Positions 62,001 through 64,000 of a stretch of 64,000 nucleotides of DNA are shown in pieces. Every line of letters begins with the position of its first letter. Within the stretch, counting starts at the first letter, position 1. Source of the stretch: Arthrobacter sp. TMP15 (lineage in GTDB: Bacteria > Actinomycetota > Actinomycetes > Actinomycetales > Micrococcaceae). The stretch covers positions 62,001-126,000 of the forward strand of contig NZ_CP154262.1 of NCBI RefSeq assembly GCF_039529835.1. Direction: 5' to 3'. The translations under genes and the position numbers were made by a program. The notes under the pieces were generated by a model. It saw only the letters and a list, made by a program, of their open reading frames with translations. It did no database searches and was not told the DNA's origin.

Positions 62001-62318
62001 CTCAGCGGGAACGGTACCGCTGAGATGAATCCAGCTGGTGCCCCACGGTGGCCCCCACTGGTCTCCCACTGCGAAGGGCTGGTAATCCACGCCTGTGCTG
62101 GGAGACCCCGTGCTGGGAGACCCCGTTGCCGCGGTGCCGCCGTCGTCCGTTGTTCCCTGGGGAAGCGCCTCAGCCGGAGAGACAGGTTCGCCCTGGCCAC
62201 CTGCAACATGCCAAGCCGTCAAGGTCAGGGCAGCGATGGGTGTGTGGATGGCCGGGATGATCCGCTCAACCAGGACTCGTTTGAGCCGGCTTTGGATTAG
62301 GTCGTGTTTGTCATGCAT
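59088..62318 (-). CDS. GH38 alpha-mannosidase
   Basis: A 1076-residue enzyme. The zinc site and active-site motifs are present: GHAHIDSAWLWP, and WLPDSFGYSAALPQ with nucleophile Asp400. The C-terminal beta-domains follow (TVTDIRELDSMEVTILD and on). An insertion near residues 645-670 is a Ser/Gly/Pro/Asp repeat (DSGQDRSGPADSGPDGSEP), and a Gly/Ser repeat lies near residue 67. No export signal is visible, so it likely works in the cytoplasm. GGAAGG precedes the ATG. It is first of a two- or three-gene unit with the GH5-like gene. Confidence 0.92.
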   Translation of the reverse strand: MHDKHDLIQSRLKRVLVERIIPAIHTPIAALTLTAWHVAGGQGEPVSPAEALPQGTTDDGGTAATGSPSTGSPSTGVDYQPFAVGDQWGPPWGTSWIHLSGTVPAEARGHTIELVVDLGFSQSWPGFQAEGLIYRPDGSTLKALNPLNTWVPVAELAQGGESIDLYVEAAANPFVFTDNPFVPTQLGEKFTAGDTPRYTMARADINIFNAEVWELVQDFEVLDQLQNELDLGNPRRWDILYALERALDAVSLTDVPGSAAAARAQLGNVLAQPANASAHQITAIGHAHIDSAWLWPVRETVRKVARTTSNVINLLAGDPEFQFVMSSAQQYEWLAEHRPEVFAKVKAAVTEGRFIPVGGMWVESDTNMVGSEAMARQFTYGQRFFTENFGIQCQEVWLPDSFGYSAALPQIVKQAGAKWFLTQKISWNTVNKFPHHTFNWEGIDGTRVFTHFPPVDTYNSQLSGTELAHAVRNFRDKGAAKNSLVPFGWGDGGGGPTREMLARAKRTKNLEGSPQVTIQTPTAFFTSAEAEYPNAPVWKGELYLELHRGTYTSQALTKQGNRRSEHLLREAELWSTTAAVRGLIDYPYAELDRIWKLVLLNQFHDILPGSSIAWVHREAAESYARIAADLKAIIFAAVDALADSGQDRSGPADSGPDGSEPRSSGPAAVGERLGTALHFNASPYPRRGIAPLSAGVPSPDTTEVTVERDGNGEIVVQNTLIRVRFGADGVIISIVDIAANRELVPSGQGANLLQLHTDFPNMWDAWDIDEFYKNTVTDIRELDSMEVTILDSLAQITIKRSFRSSHITQRVRIAPDSKTITVHNDVDWHEQETLLKAAFPLDLHADHARFETQYGHIQRATHENTSWDNARFEVCAHRWVHVGEPGFGAAVINDSTYGHDVSRHPGTNGSSFTTVRLSLLRGPRFPDPTTDQGQHSFSYGLVVGADVQDAVAAGYALNLPWHGVPGDGSGRTVIEPLVRTDSQAAIIEAVKLADDRSGDVIVRLYEPLGGRAKVTLSASFPVANVLENNLLEQPYDAGSLTLGTDTPGSMESNNPLILLALRPFQILTLRLQKGSK

Positions 62319-62892
62319 GGGCAGAAACCTTCCAGAAACGGGTGGCGAAGGGACGCAACCGCCAGTCTAGTGGGGTGGGTGTACCCTGTGGCGATTGAGA
62401 CCAGCACAGAAGACGCATCGCTGGCCGCGATTTTCCGTGCCGTCATCGGCTAGCGGTTAAAACGTTAACGGTCAAAGCACGGTGGAAGACTCTCCTTGCC
62501 TCGCCTTGCCTGGCACTGGCACTGGCACTGGACGGTGGCACTTGGCGGTGGCACCTGGGAGCCGCTGCTATGGGGAAACCAGCACCCGTGAATGCTGTTA
62601 TGAACCCGGTGGCTGGCCCAGAGACCTTCGCGTCGATTCAGAGATCTGCGGTTTTGTTCTCATTTTCCATCGGCGTAGTCCGGAGCAGTTCCAACGCTGC
62701 ACCTTTACCGTTGGCGAGTGTGGCGAGTGTGGCGAATACGCCTATGGTGAGCAACAGCCACGAGAGCGCGTGGTCCCAATTTATCTTCGATCACCGGAGT
62801 GCAACGTATGCTACGGGCCAGCCGCTAGCCGAAACTCTCCGGGTCCGTGGTCAAGCGGACCTGCTGGCACACCGGCCCGCTATCGTAGTGGT
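62319..62892. other. 574-bp region without supported gene
   Basis: It should hold the GH38 promoter. I see GTTAA-AACG-TTAAC at 62456-62469 (5-bp inverted repeat), a CTGGCA repeat at about 62510-62531, and a nine-base repeat (GTGTGGCGA type) near 62713-62740. Two open frames cross it, but neither has a family match or a good start. Confidence 0.5.
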
Positions 62893-63156
62893 ATGAGTAG
62901 CGAGCCAGTGCCCGGAGGGGTGGTCCACGCTTTGCCGGCAGACCTGAGAGAGGCCCTGCTCGCCAACCCTGTGGCGCGAGTTCTGTGGGACGACATTACG
63001 CCGTTGGCTCGCAATGAATTTATCTGTTGGGTTGAAGATGCCAAACAAAAGACGACTCGAGTGCGCCGCATTCGCCGAACTCAGGAAGAGCTTGAGCAAG
63101 GTCAGCGACGGCCCTGCTGCTGGCCGGGGTGCAAACACCGCGAGCGAACGGACTGA
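62893..63156 (+). CDS. YdeI/OmpD-associated-like small protein
   Basis: An 87-residue protein from the ATG at 62893. VVHALPADLREALLANPVARVLWDDITPLARNEFICWVEDAKQ matches the short YdeI/OmpD-associated domain (also called bacteriocin-protection), with the helix pair and a KQKTTRVRRIRRTQEEL basic stretch. The frame extends upstream to 62482 but that part has odd composition and no family match. Role in the cell not known. Confidence 0.75.
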   Translation: MSSEPVPGGVVHALPADLREALLANPVARVLWDDITPLARNEFICWVEDAKQKTTRVRRIRRTQEELEQGQRRPCCWPGCKHRERTD

Positions 63157-63267
63157 GTATTTACAGGCGCGCCGGGAGTCACTAGTTCATCTCCGTAGAA
63201 CGTGCAGCGGGTCAACCCCTGATCCACCATGAGGCGCCGTGGGTGCGGTATTCCCTAGAGTGGTTCC

Positions 63268-64000
63268 ATGACACTTTCACAGCAGCCGAGCACCGGCGCA
63301 TCCCAGGGCCTCGCCACCGAACAATTTGCCGGTGTTCGGGAACTTTTTGATTCCATGCTCGACGCCGACCCCGGCTACAGCGCGCAGCTGGCCGTTTACT
63401 TCAACGGCGCCAAGGTGGTTGAACTCGTGGGCGGCCCTGATTCTTCCGAGAACTCACTTACGGGCGTGTTCTCGTGTTCCAAGGGAATTGCTGCGCTCGC
63501 CTTCAGCCTCCTGGTGCAGGATGGCCTGATCGATCTAGACGCAACCGTTGCCACCTACTGGCCGGAATTTGCTGAGAACGGCAAGAGTGCCCTGACAGTT
63601 AGGCAGCTGCTTTCTCATCAAGCTGGCTTGTTGGGTGTACAGGGTGGTTTTGCCATGGAGGAGTACAACGATCTTTCTGCCGTGGCCGAGCGGTTGGCCG
63701 CGCTAGAGCCGATGTGGCGGCCAGGCAGCGGAACGTTCGGTTACCACGCGCTCACCATGGGTGTCTTCCTTGAGGAGTTGTGCCGACGCGTCAGCGGAGA
63801 GCGGTTACAGGACCTGTATAACCGTCGTATTCGAGCACCCTACACGGCTGACATGTACCTGGGCCTACCCGAATCTGAAGAGTCACGCTTCCGCCCTGTC
63901 CTGTTCCAGGAAGAGCCTACGGCCGGGTTTTTTGAGCCGGGTTCCATTGCAGGCGTCTCAGCGAATGTGTTTGCAGGAAATCTTCTAGGAATGCCCAATG
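63268..64000 (+). CDS. serine hydrolase of beta-lactamase/EstB type (5' part, runs off the window)
   Basis: The ATG at 63268 opens a frame that continues to the window edge (about 244 codons seen). It carries the nucleophile motif S-x-x-K as SCSKGIAALAFSLL and a LTVRQLLSHQAGLLG stretch, typical of class C beta-lactamase-like esterases and peptidases. The usual second motif YxN appears as YHA (TFGYHALTMG). No signal peptide is visible, which favours an esterase (EstB-like) over a true beta-lactamase. The C-terminal part is outside. Confidence 0.85.
   Translation, partial: MTLSQQPSTGASQGLATEQFAGVRELFDSMLDADPGYSAQLAVYFNGAKVVELVGGPDSSENSLTGVFSCSKGIAALAFSLLVQDGLIDLDATVATYWPEFAENGKSALTVRQLLSHQAGLLGVQGGFAMEEYNDLSAVAERLAALEPMWRPGSGTFGYHALTMGVFLEELCRRVSGERLQDLYNRRIRAPYTADMYLGLPESEESRFRPVLFQEEPTAGFFEPGSIAGVSANVFAGNLLGMPN

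Noticed and set aside
62482-62892. Upstream extension of the YdeI-like gene to give a 224-residue protein
   Set aside because: The added part has many Cys, Gly-Thr repeats and no family match; the conserved domain begins just after ATG 62893.
1-64000. tRNA or rRNA genes, riboswitches, replication origin, insertion sequences
   Set aside because: I looked for T-loop-like motifs, transposase motifs and DnaA-box clusters by eye and found none that could be supported; a covariance-model scan would be needed to be certain.

Overview
The window looks like a chromosomal segment of a high-G+C Gram-positive actinobacterium, most likely Micrococcaceae (Arthrobacter sensu lato). The indications are: sugar ABC transporters without their own ATPase, an NgcEFG-type chitin-sugar importer, a CsoR/CopZ/CopA copper locus, a very long DUF222/HNH (13E12-type) protein, many GTG starts and GTGA/ATGA overlaps, and moderate-high G+C. 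I found no tRNA, rRNA, CRISPR array, insertion sequence or prophage. The content is mostly metabolic, with a few poorly understood accessory genes.

Layout. 1-3750: tail of a SIS-domain sugar-phosphate protein, then an ngcEFG importer for N-acetylglucosamine or chitobiose, closed by a clear terminator. 3870-5740: a CGNR zinc-finger regulator divergent from an EamA transporter. 5570-8525: csoR-copZ-copA with two CsoR-type palindromes. 8600-10050: a BNR beta-propeller protein coupled to a ThiS/MoaD-like protein. 10080-19740: a polyol catabolic block (importer, two dehydrogenases, SorC-type regulator, xylulokinase) tied together by repeated GCTCATTTGAGC sites, and interrupted by an AbiEi-domain gene that sits between two very strong hairpins. 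19850-28415: poxB, rlmN, a secreted AA10 chitin monooxygenase with two chitin-binding modules, a Pth2-domain protein, an aminotransferase and purB. 28565-31090: a WXG100-like small protein followed by an alpha/beta hydrolase, then a holin-family membrane protein. 31156-36184: an aminotransferase and a 2-oxoacid dehydrogenase operon (E1alpha, E1beta, E2). 36277-43895: aminotransferase, GerMN lipoprotein, alanine dehydrogenase with an AAA+ ATPase and an excisionase-type HTH protein, then a Gfo/Idh/MocA oxidoreductase and an MFS transporter. 44239-52000: DUF2079 membrane protein, DUF222/HNH protein, DUF456 protein, two thioesterases, a GNAT protein and RraA. 52201-55671: a large FAD/Fe-S oxidoreductase (D-lactate dehydrogenase type) and a UspA protein. 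55783-57225: a decayed acyl-CoA dehydrogenase. 57304-62318: a GH5-like hydrolase coupled to a GH38 alpha-mannosidase. The window ends in a serine hydrolase of the beta-lactamase fold.

Taken together the genes suggest a soil saprophyte. Chitin is attacked outside the cell (AA10 enzyme) and taken up as amino sugars (NgcEFG). Polyols are imported, oxidised to ketoses and phosphorylated to xylulose 5-phosphate. Mannose-containing glycans are cut by the GH38/GH5 pair. Pyruvate, lactate and alanine are handled by PoxB, the 2-oxoacid dehydrogenase complex, the D-lactate-type oxidoreductase and alanine dehydrogenase.

The features I find most worth following are: the SorC-type operator family shared by two separated polyol transcription units; the unusually long perfect palindromes (70 bp at 18078-18147, 68 bp at 55690-55757); the AbiEi-domain gene enclosed by hairpins with a common core; the WXG100-like/hydrolase pair; the orphan BNR plus ThiS-like pair; and the multiply broken acyl-CoA dehydrogenase. 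None of these is proven to be a new system from sequence alone.
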